64,000 nucleotides of DNA from Thalassotalea marina (lineage in GTDB: Bacteria > Pseudomonadota > Gammaproteobacteria > Enterobacterales > Alteromonadaceae), in assembly GCF_014656435.1 (NCBI RefSeq), contig NZ_BNCK01000010.1:142600-206599 (forward strand). Direction: 5' to 3'. Below the pieces are notes generated by a model. It searched no databases, had not been told where the DNA came from, and worked only from the letters and a program-made list of their open reading frames with translations. Position numbers and translations under genes: made by a program. Shown one piece after another: positions 9,214 to 18,849 of this stretch; the stretch's first letter is position 1; every line of letters begins with the position of its first letter.

Positions 9214-10848
9214 ATGGCTACAAGTAAACGTGCGGCAAAAGCGACTCAAGAGTCGTTACATCGTATTTTCACCATTCCAGAGGCGCCTGACTCAACCTTA
9301 GGTCGCATTGAACAAGAGATCTCGCAAAACCTTGCGGGTTTTTTGGGCGATCATATCGCTGCAAAAGAAATTGCACTTTCCGAAATAGAAAAAGACTTCG
9401 CCTGTTCACAAATCCCTGAAGATCCATCGTTTGTATCTGATCATATGCATCATTTGTTAGACAAACTTGTTGCGCAGTCTGTTCATACCTCAAGTCCCAG
9501 CTTTATTGGGCATATGACTTCAGCTTTACCTTACTTTTTGTTACCACTATCTAAATTGATGGTAGGACTAAATCAAAATTTAGTTAAAATTGAGACATCA
9601 AAAGCTTTCACGCCACTTGAGCGTCAGGTTTTAGGTATGATGCATCGCTTGGTTTATGGCTACCAAGATGATTTTTATCAGCAGTGGATGCACAGCGCAG
9701 ATCATTCCTTAGGAGCGTTTTGCTCTGGCGGTACTGTTGCAAATATCACGGCACTTTGGGTTGCGCGCAATAACTTGTTAAAGCCAGAAGGTGAGTTTAA
9801 AGGTGTTGCGCGACAAGGCTTGTACGCTGCCTTAAAACACTATCAATATGATGGTGTTGCCATTCTTGTTTCTAAACGTGGTCATTATTCACTGAAAAAA
9901 GCAGCTGATGTCTTAGGCATTGGCCAAGACAGTGTTATCGCTATTCCAACTGATCAGCATAACAAGATTGATTGCGTTGCCCTTAAAGCCAAATGTGAAG
10001 AATTAAGTGCTAAGAATATTCGTGTTATGAGTATTGTTGGCGTTGCAGGAACAACAGAAACCGGCAATATTGACCCGCTAACTGAAATGGCTGCAATAGC
10101 AAAACACTATGACTGTCATTTTCATGTTGATGCAGCATGGGGTGGAGCAACACTTTTATCAAATAAACACCGGAACTTGTTAGCTGGTATCGAGTTAGCA
10201 GACTCCGTCACCATTGATGCCCACAAACAAATGTATGTGCCAATGGGCGCTGGACTGGTGGTTTTTAAAAACCCAGCGTCGGTTGCATCAATTGAACATC
10301 ATGCTGAATACATTTTACGTAAGGGTTCAAAAGATTTAGGATCTCATACCTTAGAGGGCTCTCGCCCTGGCATGGCAATGTTGGTATATGCTAGTTTGCA
10401 CATTATCAGCCGTCCGGGCTATGAGTTACTGATTAATCAGAGCATTGATAAGGCCAAGTACTTTGCTGATATTATTGAGGCCCATCCAGATTTTGAGTTA
10501 ATTTCAAAGCCTGAGCTATGTTTGCTGACCTATCGTTACAATCCTGCAAAGATTCAGCAAGGCATCGATAAATTAACTGCTGACAAACAGTTAGAAGTAA
10601 ATAAACTACTCGATAAGTTAACTAAGTATATTCAAAAGCGCCAACGTGAAAATGGTAAGTCGTTTGTTTCTCGTACCCGTATTGAGGTTGAGAAATACCA
10701 AGGACGTAAAACACTTGTCTTTCGTGTTGTGTTAGCAAATCCTTTAACCTCTGATGATATTTTGCAAGATGTATTATCAGAGCAAGCTGAGTTGGCACTT
10801 GAAAGCCAACGTTTCCTGCCCAAATTATTTAAGTTAGTACAGCAGTAA
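9214..10848 (+). CDS. panP: PLP-dependent aspartate 1-decarboxylase PanP
   Basis: A group II PLP decarboxylase of about 544 residues that matches the PanP type, which makes beta-alanine from aspartate for pantothenate in marine gammaproteobacteria lacking PanD. Visible features are the PLP-phosphate region FCSGGTVANI, the aspartate motif HVDAAWGG, and the Schiff-base lysine in TIDAHKQMY (about K338). It faces panC and panB across a shared terminator, which supports the pantothenate role. A GTG at 9205 would add three residues. I prefer ATG 9214, although neither has a strong ribosome binding site. Glutamate or other acidic amino acids are alternative substrates. Confidence 0.88.
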   Translation: MATSKRAAKATQESLHRIFTIPEAPDSTLGRIEQEISQNLAGFLGDHIAAKEIALSEIEKDFACSQIPEDPSFVSDHMHHLLDKLVAQSVHTSSPSFIGHMTSALPYFLLPLSKLMVGLNQNLVKIETSKAFTPLERQVLGMMHRLVYGYQDDFYQQWMHSADHSLGAFCSGGTVANITALWVARNNLLKPEGEFKGVARQGLYAALKHYQYDGVAILVSKRGHYSLKKAADVLGIGQDSVIAIPTDQHNKIDCVALKAKCEELSAKNIRVMSIVGVAGTTETGNIDPLTEMAAIAKHYDCHFHVDAAWGGATLLSNKHRNLLAGIELADSVTIDAHKQMYVPMGAGLVVFKNPASVASIEHHAEYILRKGSKDLGSHTLEGSRPGMAMLVYASLHIISRPGYELLINQSIDKAKYFADIIEAHPDFELISKPELCLLTYRYNPAKIQQGIDKLTADKQLEVNKLLDKLTKYIQKRQRENGKSFVSRTRIEVEKYQGRKTLVFRVVLANPLTSDDILQDVLSEQAELALESQRFLPKLFKLVQQ

Positions 10849-11012
10849 TTACGCTGATATTACCCACTGAATTTTAAAGATTTTATAAGTTGTTGTTGAA
10901 TAATATTTACACATTTAGCTTTCGTCATGAAAGCTAAATGTTTCGTTATGCTTACATAATGAAAGTTCATGTGTAATAATTCATTATGAGTTACATTTAT
11001 GAGGGCGATGTT

Positions 11013-11159
11013 ATGCATAATGAGGACAGCAAAATGCCGGAATTAAAAGATGAGCAACAACTTGAAGAAAATTCGATCGAGCAGCAATTACTAGATGCTC
11101 AAAAGGAAATTGAAGACTTAAAGAGCCAAATTATGTGGCTTGAGCGCTCATACGAATAA
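11013..11159 (+). CDS. Small acidic coiled-coil peptide (48 residues)
   Basis: ATG 11013 is preceded by GAGGG nine bases upstream. The 48-residue product is highly charged and Gln/Glu-rich, with a heptad-like helical stretch (LLDAQKEIEDLKSQIMWLE). This is the general shape of SlyX-like small coiled coils, though it is shorter and I do not assign it to that family. A terminator begins about 27 bases after the stop. No transmembrane segment is present. Confidence 0.55.
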   Translation: MHNEDSKMPELKDEQQLEENSIEQQLLDAQKEIEDLKSQIMWLERSYE

Positions 11160-11184
11160 CTTAATTTTGTAATGAACAAATAAT

Positions 11185-11222
11185 AAAAAGCCGTACATTT
11201 TAACTAATGTACGGCTTTTTTA
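11185..11222. terminator. Bidirectional terminator between the small peptide gene and panC
   Basis: AAAAGCCGTACAT pairs with ATGTACGGCTTTT around a TTAACTA-type loop, with A-rich sequence on the left and T6 on the right. It separates the convergent transcripts. Confidence 0.88.
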
Positions 11223-11240
11223 CGGTATGACTTTTAAAAG

Positions 11241-12086
11241 CTACTTGAAAACTTGCATGTTGTCGATCAAACGAGCTTTACCACAATGTGCCGCCGCTAA
11301 AATGACCAGCTCATGATCATCTTCACTTGCTGGTTGTAGTGTTTTAGCGTGACAGATATGAATGTAGTCAGTCTTCAAGCCTTGTGCGTTTATGGCATCA
11401 GCTGCTCTTTTTGCTAGACCAATGAAGTCAGTACTAGTTTGAATTTGCTCCGCTAACCAACGAATATTTTGATTAAGTACTGGAGCTATTTCTAATTCTT
11501 GTTCCGTTAAGTAGCCATTTCTTGAGCTAAGCGCTAAACCACTAGCTTCGCGGATTGTTTCAACTGGCACAATCTCAACAGGCATTGACAGATCTTCTAC
11601 CATGGTTTGAATCACTTGTACTTGTTGGTAATCTTTTAAACCAAAACAAGCAAGATCAGGTTGCACAAGATTAAATAGTTTACAGACTATGGTCGCAACA
11701 CCTCTGAAATGACCCGGTCGACTTTCACCACAATACCCTTCAGATACTTGAGGTACCTCAACAAAGGTTTGTTTATCTAACCCTTTTGGATAAATTATGT
11801 CTGGTGTTGGAGTAAATAGCAAATCGGTACCTTCGGCCATTAGCTTTTGCTGATCGTCTGCCAAGGTACGAGGGTAACTATCAATGTCTTCGTTTACGCC
11901 AAACTGCATAGGATTGACAAAGATACTAGCGACAACTTTATCAGCGCGCTTCTTGGCTTCAGCAATTAAAGATATATGACCTGCATGTAAGTTGCCCATT
12001 GTTGGTACAAAACCTATTTTGAGGCCCTGCTGACGCCATTGGCTAATTTGCTCTCTTAATGCTTGGATATCACTGACGGTTTGCAT
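11241..12086 (-). CDS. panC: Pantothenate synthetase
   Basis: ATP-dependent ligase that condenses pantoate with beta-alanine to give pantothenate. The 281-residue cytosolic enzyme has the nucleotide-binding HIGH-like motif [10 protein letters not shown] (about residues 27-36), the FVNPMQFG pantoate-site segment, GLKDYQQ, and SSRNGYL near residue 185. It lies eight bases after panB on the same strand. The beta-alanine source is probably the PanP enzyme encoded convergently. Confidence 0.97.
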   Translation of the reverse strand: MQTVSDIQALREQISQWRQQGLKIGFVPTMGNLHAGHISLIAEAKKRADKVVASIFVNPMQFGVNEDIDSYPRTLADDQQKLMAEGTDLLFTPTPDIIYPKGLDKQTFVEVPQVSEGYCGESRPGHFRGVATIVCKLFNLVQPDLACFGLKDYQQVQVIQTMVEDLSMPVEIVPVETIREASGLALSSRNGYLTEQELEIAPVLNQNIRWLAEQIQTSTDFIGLAKRAADAINAQGLKTDYIHICHAKTLQPASEDDHELVILAAAHCGKARLIDNMQVFK

Positions 12087-12094
12087 GCTTTACC

Positions 12095-12889
12095 TTATTT
12101 AAATATATGTTCATCGCCCGGGAAGTTGCCCGCAGCCACTTCGTCGATATACAGTTCAATAGCTTTTTTAATATCGCCGGTATCAATCAAAAAGTTTCGT
12201 GAGAATTTCGGCATGTAGCTACATGAAATTCCAAGAGCATCATGCATGACCAATATTTGACCGTCTGTATCTTTACCAGCGCCGATGCCAATCGTTGGGA
12301 TATTTATTGCCTCTGAAATGGCTTTGCCAAGTGATGCTGGAATACATTCTAGTACCAATAGTTGAGCGCCTGCCGCTTCAAGTGCTTTGGCATGCTCAAT
12401 CATTTCTTGAGCTTTGTCCTGGTCACGACCTTGTACTTTAAAACCGCCAAAGACATTGACGGATTGTGGCGTTAAACCTAAATGTGCACATACTGGAATA
12501 CCACGTTCCACTAAACCAGCAATGGTATCAGCTAACCATAAACCGCCTTCAATTTTGACCATGCTAGCACCTGCTTGCATTAGTTTTGCGGCATTGTCGA
12601 ACGCTTGTTCTTTGGTGGCATAACTCATAAAAGGCATATCACTGATGATAAGGGTGTTTTCAACACCTCGTTTTACGCACTGTGTATGGTATGCCATATG
12701 TTCGATGCTAACAGGCAAGGTATCATCTTGTCCTTGTAGCACCATGCCTAATGAATCACCGATCAAAATGGCATGAATACCCGCTTGATCAAATAGTTTG
12801 GCGAAACTTGCATCGTAGGCGGTAATGGTGGCAATTTTCTCGCCTTGCTGTTTCATTTTTTGCAAGGTAGCGGTCGTGACTTTTCCCAT
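12095..12889 (-). CDS. panB: 3-methyl-2-oxobutanoate hydroxymethyltransferase
   Basis: Transfers a hydroxymethyl group from methylene-tetrahydrofolate to alpha-ketoisovalerate, the first committed step to pantoate. The 264-residue TIM barrel has [13 protein letters not shown], the metal-binding [11 protein letters not shown] segment, [10 protein letters not shown] and [17 protein letters not shown]. The gene is followed by panC after eight bases, forming the usual panBC pair. Confidence 0.97.
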   Translation of the reverse strand: MGKVTTATLQKMKQQGEKIATITAYDASFAKLFDQAGIHAILIGDSLGMVLQGQDDTLPVSIEHMAYHTQCVKRGVENTLIISDMPFMSYATKEQAFDNAAKLMQAGASMVKIEGGLWLADTIAGLVERGIPVCAHLGLTPQSVNVFGGFKVQGRDQDKAQEMIEHAKALEAAGAQLLVLECIPASLGKAISEAINIPTIGIGAGKDTDGQILVMHDALGISCSYMPKFSRNFLIDTGDIKKAIELYIDEVAAGNFPGDEHIFK

Positions 12890-12958
12890 AAGAAAGTTTC
12901 CAAATTGGTGTTTAATTCACGTAGTATTACGTTAAAAATTAGCTCTATTGTAGCGAAA

Positions 12959-13450
12959 TTACGCTAACTCGCTATGAATTTTTAGTTCGTTAGTATTTAT
13001 CGACTGTGCCAGTGTGGCAACGCTGCTACCACAGGGCAGGATAAGTGTAGGAGCGATCTCTGCTAGTGGAAGTAAGACAAATTCGCGTTCTTTCATACCG
13101 TAGTGAGGTACCACTAAACGTTCGGTATTGATGCTTTGCATATCAAATAACAATATATCGAGATCTAAGATACGTGCGCCCCAACGATCTCCTTTGCGAA
13201 CTCGTCCAGCATTAAGCTCAATTTTTTGCAACTGATCTAATAGCTCTTCTGCTTCAAGTGTCGTTTCTAATTCGGCAACCGCGTTCATGTAGTCGGGTTG
13301 GTCTTGTGGCCCCATAGGTTTGCTGGCATACAATGAAGACACAGAGATGAGCTTAGTAAATTCAATATTTTTTAGGGTGTCGACAGCTAGTTGTACTTGT
13401 TTTGCTGGATCAGACAAATTACTGCCAATACCAATATAAGCTCTCGCCAT
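12959..13450 (-). CDS. folK: 2-amino-4-hydroxy-6-hydroxymethyldihydropteridine pyrophosphokinase
   Basis: HPPK pyrophosphorylates 6-hydroxymethyl-dihydropterin in folate synthesis. From ATG 13450 the product is 163 residues and starts MARAYIGIGSNLSDP, the canonical HPPK opening. The family signature RWGARILDLDILLFD is intact, as is VPHYGMKEREFVL. The frame is open 39 codons further upstream inside pcnB, but the family start and length support 13450. It lies four bases after pcnB. Confidence 0.96.
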   Translation of the reverse strand: MARAYIGIGSNLSDPAKQVQLAVDTLKNIEFTKLISVSSLYASKPMGPQDQPDYMNAVAELETTLEAEELLDQLQKIELNAGRVRKGDRWGARILDLDILLFDMQSINTERLVVPHYGMKEREFVLLPLAEIAPTLILPCGSSVATLAQSINTNELKIHSELA

Positions 13451-13454
13451 GGTT

Positions 13455-14879
13455 CTACCCGTTTTGGTTACTATTGTTAATTCTTGGTTTTCTGCGCTTG
13501 CGCGGTGAACGCCTTGCTCCACCTTTAGGTCTCGCAGCCGTTTTAACCATTTGCTGTTGCGTTTCATATCCCTGATTTTGAAAGTCTGTCCACCAGGATG
13601 CTAACTCAACCAATGCTGGGCTATCTTTATTTTCGATTTGTGACCTTAACAACAAAAAGTCGTATCCAGCTCTAAATTTGGGATGTTCGAAGGTTTTGAA
13701 TGCACGTTTCCCTTCTCGGCGAACTAATTTTTCTTGTAGGATCCAAATGTCTTTGATCACTGATTGGAAACGTTTAGGAATGGCAATACTTTGTTGCTGT
13801 TTTCCCATTATTTCACCATAAGCTGCAAAAAATGCATCTTGTGGTGTTAGGCTTGTTGAGTCATGAAATTCGCGAATTTTTTGCTGTAGTGGATACCATA
13901 AAAATACCGCAAACAAAAATGCAGGTGTGACACGTTTTTCATTGTTGATTCTGTCATCAGTGTTGCTAAGCGCTTGGTTGATAAACGCCTGCATGTGCGG
14001 ATATTGACCTGCCTTTAGGTCGCTTTCTACTTGCGGGAAGAAATAGCCAAACAAGCCATATTCTCTTAATGCGTTAAAGTTTTCACTCGCTTTTCCAGAT
14101 AAGAAAAGCTTTAAAAACTCTTCGAATAAACGAGCAGGAGGAATACTTTCCAACAAAGAAGCAAGAGGCTTAATTGGTGCTTCGGTATCTGGATGAATTA
14201 ACATGTCTAATTTAGTAGCGAAGCGAATCGCTCTTAACATGCGCACAGGATCTTCGCGATAACGAGTTTCAGGATCGCCTATCAAACGCACTTGTCGTTG
14301 TTCTATATCTTCGATACCGTTGGCAAAGTCATATACTTTAAAGTCAGCAATCGAATAGTAAAGTGCGTTAATGGTAAAATCACGTCTTTCTGCATCTTCG
14401 TCAATTGAGCCGTAGATGTTATCTCGTAATAACATGCCTTGGTCATTTTGTTTTGATGTTTTGTTGCAGTTTTGCAACTTTTTAGGTGCTGAGTCGTGGT
14501 GACCTCTAAATGTTGCAACTTCAATAATATCTCGACCAAATACGATATGAGCTAAACGAAAGCGGCGGCCAATGAGGCGGCAATTGCGGAATAGGCTTTT
14601 AATTTGCTCAGGGGTTGCATTAGTTGCAATATCAAAATCTTTTGGTGTTAGACCTAATAAAATATCACGTACGCCACCACCAACAAGATATGCGTCGAAG
14701 CCTGCCTTGTTTAAGCGATACAGCACTTTAAGTGCATTAGCACTGATTAAGTTTCGCGAGACTGGGTGTTGGTCTCTGGGAATAATTTGTGGACCTTCTG
14801 GTTGCGTAACAGCTTGCTGGCCTTTGGGGGAAGTTGACATAGCAAAAACCTTTTTACACAAATTGATAACCTTTTTAAT
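13455..14879 (-). CDS. pcnB: Poly(A) polymerase I, probable AUU start
   Basis: Adds 3' poly(A) tails that promote RNA decay and plasmid-RNA turnover. It has the nucleotidyltransferase motif LVGGGVRDILLG, the catalytic pair DFD, the RRDFTINALYY block and an Arg/Lys-rich C-terminus. ATG 14840 would give 461 residues, but 13 codons upstream in frame an ATT at 14879 follows TTGAGG with nine-base spacing. The added residues (KKVINLCKKVF) resemble the N-terminus of E. coli PcnB (ANFCRKVLS), whose gene is known to start at AUU. I therefore annotate ATT 14879. A far-upstream ATG 14918 is less likely. The gene overlaps nothing and precedes folK by four bases. Confidence 0.93.
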   Translation of the reverse strand: MKKVINLCKKVFAMSTSPKGQQAVTQPEGPQIIPRDQHPVSRNLISANALKVLYRLNKAGFDAYLVGGGVRDILLGLTPKDFDIATNATPEQIKSLFRNCRLIGRRFRLAHIVFGRDIIEVATFRGHHDSAPKKLQNCNKTSKQNDQGMLLRDNIYGSIDEDAERRDFTINALYYSIADFKVYDFANGIEDIEQRQVRLIGDPETRYREDPVRMLRAIRFATKLDMLIHPDTEAPIKPLASLLESIPPARLFEEFLKLFLSGKASENFNALREYGLFGYFFPQVESDLKAGQYPHMQAFINQALSNTDDRINNEKRVTPAFLFAVFLWYPLQQKIREFHDSTSLTPQDAFFAAYGEIMGKQQQSIAIPKRFQSVIKDIWILQEKLVRREGKRAFKTFEHPKFRAGYDFLLLRSQIENKDSPALVELASWWTDFQNQGYETQQQMVKTAARPKGGARRSPRKRRKPRINNSNQNG

Positions 14880-14967
14880 AGTACCTAACCTCAATACGAA
14901 AACTAACGGCGGGATCATATAACAGTGGCATACAAAAGAGAACGAAAAAAAAGCATTAAGCTAATAA

Positions 14968-15867
14968 TTAAACGATCATGATCTCTTGTTGTTTGGGCAC
15001 TTTGTTAATATCCCAGTGTGAAACCGCCCATGTTAGTAACTCTTCAAGTGAACTTAAAACTAGAGACTTTGGCGGCTGCTGACCGAGAAATTGCAGTGCA
15101 CTAAACAGGGCTTTTTGTGGATTTTTTCTATCAACCGCTGGTGCCTTGTTTTGTTTGCTCAGTTTATAGCCTTGATCAGTTACTGCCAGTGGCACGTGGC
15201 CATATTGAGGTACTTGATAGCCTAATTGTTGAATGAAAGTGAGTTGGCGTACGGTAGGCTCCAGTAAATCGCAACCTCTTATGACATGTGTAATACCCTG
15301 TGCAATGTCATCTATTACTACAGCAAGTTGATAGGCAAATAACCCGTCTCGCCTAAGAACAATAAAATCCTCAGCTGCTAAATTTTTATCACCGCTGCTA
15401 GTACCTTGAATCAAGTCATTGAACTGATTTATTTTTAATAAATTTTTTACTCTCAGGGCACTGTTTATAAACGGTAAATTAAGGTCTCTGCAATGGCCTT
15501 GATAAATGCCCCCGAGCGCTTTAATTTGTGCTCGTGTACACTGACAGGTGTAGGCACTGTTTGATGCTAACAGTTGATTTAGCACATCTTGGTATTGTTT
15601 AGTTTGTTGGCTTTGATAAACAACGTCACCATCCCAATGTAAACCAAAGTCAAACAGTGTATCGAGAATAAGTTGACTTGCACCTTCCATTTCTCGAGGT
15701 GGATCTATGTCTTCAATACGAACTAGCCATTCGCCTGATTGGCTTTTGGCATCAAGATAACTGGCGAGCGCTGTGATCAACGAACCGAAATGTAATAAAC
15801 CCGAAGGTGAAGGAGCAAAACGACCACGGTAGGATACAGGTGGTCGTTGTATTGCAATATCAATCAT
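14968..15867 (-). CDS. gluQ: Glutamyl-Q tRNA(Asp) synthetase
   Basis: A truncated glutamyl-tRNA synthetase paralogue that charges glutamate onto queuosine in tRNA(Asp). The 299-residue protein has the HIGH-like motif PSGLLHFGSL, the zinc-site cysteines CQCTRAQ and HCRD, and the KLSKQNKAP (KMSKS-like) loop. It lacks the anticodon-binding half, as expected. It lies 12 bases after dksA, the common gammaproteobacterial order. Confidence 0.96.
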   Translation of the reverse strand: MIDIAIQRPPVSYRGRFAPSPSGLLHFGSLITALASYLDAKSQSGEWLVRIEDIDPPREMEGASQLILDTLFDFGLHWDGDVVYQSQQTKQYQDVLNQLLASNSAYTCQCTRAQIKALGGIYQGHCRDLNLPFINSALRVKNLLKINQFNDLIQGTSSGDKNLAAEDFIVLRRDGLFAYQLAVVIDDIAQGITHVIRGCDLLEPTVRQLTFIQQLGYQVPQYGHVPLAVTDQGYKLSKQNKAPAVDRKNPQKALFSALQFLGQQPPKSLVLSSLEELLTWAVSHWDINKVPKQQEIMIV

Positions 15868-15879
15868 GCAAGTGGAGGA

Positions 15880-16320
15880 TTAACCTGCCATTTGTCGTTC
15901 TTTGATCTCCGCTAACGTTTTGCACTCAATGCAAAGGTCAGCTGTTGGGCGAGCTTCTAAACGACGGATGCCAATCTCAATACCACATGATTTACAGAAA
16001 CCAAACTCATCTTCTTCGATAAGTTGTAATGTTTTTTCAATCTTCTTGATCAGTTTTCTTTCGCGGTCACGAGTACGAAGCTCTAAGCTGAACTCTTCTT
16101 CTTGTGCTGCACGATCCACTGGATCTGGAAAGTTTGCCGCTTCATCTTTCATATGAGAAACGGTACGGTCAACCTCTTGACGAAGCTGATTGCGCCAAGC
16201 TTCTAGTATTTTCTTAAAATGCTCAAGTTGCTCAGCATTCATGTATTCTTCATTAGGTTTTTCTTTATATGGCTCTACACCAGCTAACGCTAAAATACCT
16301 AAAGCTTTATTGTTTGGCAT
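15880..16320 (-). CDS. dksA: RNA polymerase-binding transcription factor DksA
   Basis: DksA enters the RNA polymerase secondary channel and, with ppGpp, adjusts rRNA and amino-acid promoters. From ATG 16320 (GGAG upstream) the protein has 146 residues. The coiled-coil tip acidic residues correspond to D66 and D69 ([13 protein letters not shown]). The zinc finger has all four cysteines (C109, C112, C130, C133). It heads the run dksA-gluQ-pcnB-folK-panB-panC. A start 13 codons further upstream is open but has no support. Confidence 0.98.
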   Translation of the reverse strand: MPNNKALGILALAGVEPYKEKPNEEYMNAEQLEHFKKILEAWRNQLRQEVDRTVSHMKDEAANFPDPVDRAAQEEEFSLELRTRDRERKLIKKIEKTLQLIEEDEFGFCKSCGIEIGIRRLEARPTADLCIECKTLAEIKERQMAG

Positions 16321-16600
16321 GCTAATTCTCCTAATGCTAACTAGATCAAACAACAACAACGAGATGCTTATTTGATTGCATGTGCCAATTTTAATTAGAC
16401 CTGAAATATCAGGACTATATTGTGTTGCGCAGGATGTTTTTCAAGAAAACTATCCAAATATTTTTAATTTGTATTAAATTACAATAACTTAAGTGAGGTG
16501 TTAGTGAAATTATTCACCTCGCCCATTAGCAAGCTAACTTTTTTAGCAAGTTTTACAACCTTTCGTCAATCTTTTGTTGGCAATTGTTTTGTATCAAAGT

Positions 16601-17323
16601 TCAATCATGATTGCTTAATTTGACGGGAATTTGATGTGAAATGGTGACATTTACTTGATTCGATTGTGCCTCAAACTTCCCTTTATAAGCATATATTTCA
16701 ACGCCAGCTTGATGAGCTTTGTTTAGTAGTACTGCATATTCTGGATCAATATGAGCCGCTGCTGAAACTTCATTGATGCCTGAATGCAAAACTGCAAATA
16801 AAAGTATTGCACGTTTTCCCGAATTTACTATTTCGGTTAACTCTCTGAGGTGTTTTTGGCCTCTTAAGGTTTTGGCATCAGGAAAAAAGCCATGTCCATC
16901 TTCCAGCAAGGTGACACTTTTTACTTCTATGTATGTGTCTGTTCCGTTGTTATCTGTTAAATAAAAGTCAGCTTTGCTGTTTTCTTCGCCATATTTTACC
17001 TCGCGTTTCAAGTTACTGTGGTTAGCTACGCTAGAAATGACGTTTTTGATCAGAGCTTCTTCAATAAGTTGGTTAGCTCTGATGGTATTGACACATATAT
17101 AGTGTTTGTTTTTCGTCTTGGTTATTTCCCAGCTACACGGGTATTTACGCTTTTTATTGTCTGATGTGCTAAATAACACTGTGTCTCCAGGTACTGCACA
17201 GCCTGTCATTGCACCTGTATTAGCACAATGAATGGTTGTCACTGTTCCGTCGTCTAAAGTAATGTCAGCGAGAAATCTTTTATAACGCTTAATCAAACTA
17301 GCAGATTGTACTTCTAATTCCAT
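16601..17323 (-). CDS. sfsA: SfsA family DNA-binding/nuclease-like protein
   Basis: SfsA (sugar fermentation stimulation protein) is a 240-residue protein with an N-terminal OB-like part and a C-terminal nuclease-like fold. Motifs are [11 protein letters not shown] near residue 38, the ADFYLTD segment and the acidic/lysine pair [10 protein letters not shown], typical of the PD-(D/E)XK-like site. Its cellular role is poorly defined. ATG 17323 gives the family length. The frame continues 26 codons upstream without family similarity. Confidence 0.93.
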   Translation of the reverse strand: MELEVQSASLIKRYKRFLADITLDDGTVTTIHCANTGAMTGCAVPGDTVLFSTSDNKKRKYPCSWEITKTKNKHYICVNTIRANQLIEEALIKNVISSVANHSNLKREVKYGEENSKADFYLTDNNGTDTYIEVKSVTLLEDGHGFFPDAKTLRGQKHLRELTEIVNSGKRAILLFAVLHSGINEVSAAAHIDPEYAVLLNKAHQAGVEIYAYKGKFEAQSNQVNVTISHQIPVKLSNHD

Positions 17324-17489
17324 AGGGTAATTCTTATCGCGAAATTGGCCGTGCCATAGTACCAAGTAACAAAAAAAATTTCTTTCGCTGATGAAGAACA
17401 TGCTTTGACAACGTATTTATAAACTTGGGAAAAAAATTTATTGATCGCATAGAATAAGGGCACCATTTCCCAAGAAAAGAAGAATCATA

Positions 17490-18782
17490 GTGACAAATTC
17501 TGTTAACGTTATTTTGACTCATGAAAGTTTAGCCAACGACTGGCAGCAATCTCAGAAAATTCAGTTAGTCGATGGACAGGTATATTTATATTTACCCGCA
17601 GATACGCCATTTATGAGCCGTGCTGTACAAAGCGCTGCTCGCACTATTCAATCTATGGGAGTTCAGCATGCTGTGCTAACCGGCGATGCATGGTCTGAAG
17701 TATTACAATGGTCTTTTGCTTTAGGTTTTACCACAATAAAGTCGCTTGAAAGTGTTAGTTTTACTGGTGACGAGGCTTGTGTTGAGCGATTAAACAATAA
17801 ACTACAAGTATTCGCCTGGGCGCGTTCATTGACTAACCAAGATGCTGGTACACAGTCACCTCAGGTATTAGCGCAAACGGTAATTGACTATTTAACTTCT
17901 GTAGCTCCGTCACATATCACTGCTCGTATTATTCAAGGTGAAGAGTTAGCAGAGCAAGGCTGGATGGGCGTCTACAATGTGGGTAAGGGGAGCGATAGAG
18001 CACCTTGCTTAGTAGAAATTGATTATAACCCAAGCCAAAAAGATGATGCAGACGTGTTTGCTTGTCTTGTAGGTAAAGGCATTACTTTTGATACAGGTGG
18101 TTACAGCATAAAACCTAGTGAAGGCATGTTTGACATGAAGTCAGATATGGGAGGCGCTTCAACAGTTTCTGGAGCCTTGGCTCTTGCCATTAAACAGGGC
18201 CTCAATAAGCGAGTAAAGCTGATCCTCTGTAATGCTGAAAATATGATAAGTGGTCATGCTTACCGTGTTAGTGACATTATTCACTATAAAAATGGCATAA
18301 GCTGCGAAGTGGCAAACACTGATGCAGAAGGCAGACTTGTTTTAGCGGATGGCTTATTACTTGCGGGTGAATCAAACCCTGAAATGATCATCGATGCCGC
18401 CACCTTAACTGGTGCCGCTGTATTGGCGACGGGTGGTGATTACACGGCAATGTTCTCATTAGATGATAATGCGGCGGAGCAAGCAAAAAATGCGGCAACA
18501 ATGGTCAATGAACCTTTATGGCAGTTGCCATTAGAGCCTTGGCATCAAGACAAATGTCCCTCTGCATTTGCCGATACTGCGAATAGTAGAACGGTAAAAG
18601 GTGGTGGAGCAGGTGGTGCAAGTAACGCAGCAGGTTTCTTATCACGTTTTGTGCCTGAGCAAGGCAAAGGCTGGCTACATTTTGATTTAGCTGCAGCTTA
18701 TAACGGTTCAAGTAATAGTTTGTGGGCTGCAGGTGCTACTGGCACGGGTATTGCGACAATTGCACAATTGTTATTGAAATAA
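17490..18782 (+). CDS. pepB: Peptidase B (M17 leucyl aminopeptidase)
   Basis: A cytosolic dimetal aminopeptidase of 430 residues. The M17 signature NTDAEGRLVLADG is intact, with metal ligands in GKGITFDTGGYSIKP and the DMKSDMGGA stretch. Length and the N-terminal domain fit PepB rather than the longer PepA. It starts with GTG preceded by AAGAAGAA. It is monocistronic and convergent with the next gene, with a long inverted repeat between them. Confidence 0.95.
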   Translation: MTNSVNVILTHESLANDWQQSQKIQLVDGQVYLYLPADTPFMSRAVQSAARTIQSMGVQHAVLTGDAWSEVLQWSFALGFTTIKSLESVSFTGDEACVERLNNKLQVFAWARSLTNQDAGTQSPQVLAQTVIDYLTSVAPSHITARIIQGEELAEQGWMGVYNVGKGSDRAPCLVEIDYNPSQKDDADVFACLVGKGITFDTGGYSIKPSEGMFDMKSDMGGASTVSGALALAIKQGLNKRVKLILCNAENMISGHAYRVSDIIHYKNGISCEVANTDAEGRLVLADGLLLAGESNPEMIIDAATLTGAAVLATGGDYTAMFSLDDNAAEQAKNAATMVNEPLWQLPLEPWHQDKCPSAFADTANSRTVKGGGAGGASNAAGFLSRFVPEQGKGWLHFDLAAAYNGSSNSLWAAGATGTGIATIAQLLLK

Positions 18783-18796
18783 ATAAAGTTAAACAT

Positions 18797-18849
18797 GAGC
18801 AATCTCGGGCGAGAAACTTAAATTATTAAGCTCGTTTTGGAGATTGCTC
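18797..18849. repeat. Long symmetrical hairpin at the pepB/STAS-like junction
   Basis: GAGCAATCTC (18797-18806) pairs with GAGATTGCTC (18840-18849). Inside it, CGAG pairs with CTCG and CTTAA with TTAAG around an ATTA loop. The right half lies inside the 3' end of the STAS-like gene. It probably forms a bidirectional end structure, although no strong T run is present. Confidence 0.5.
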
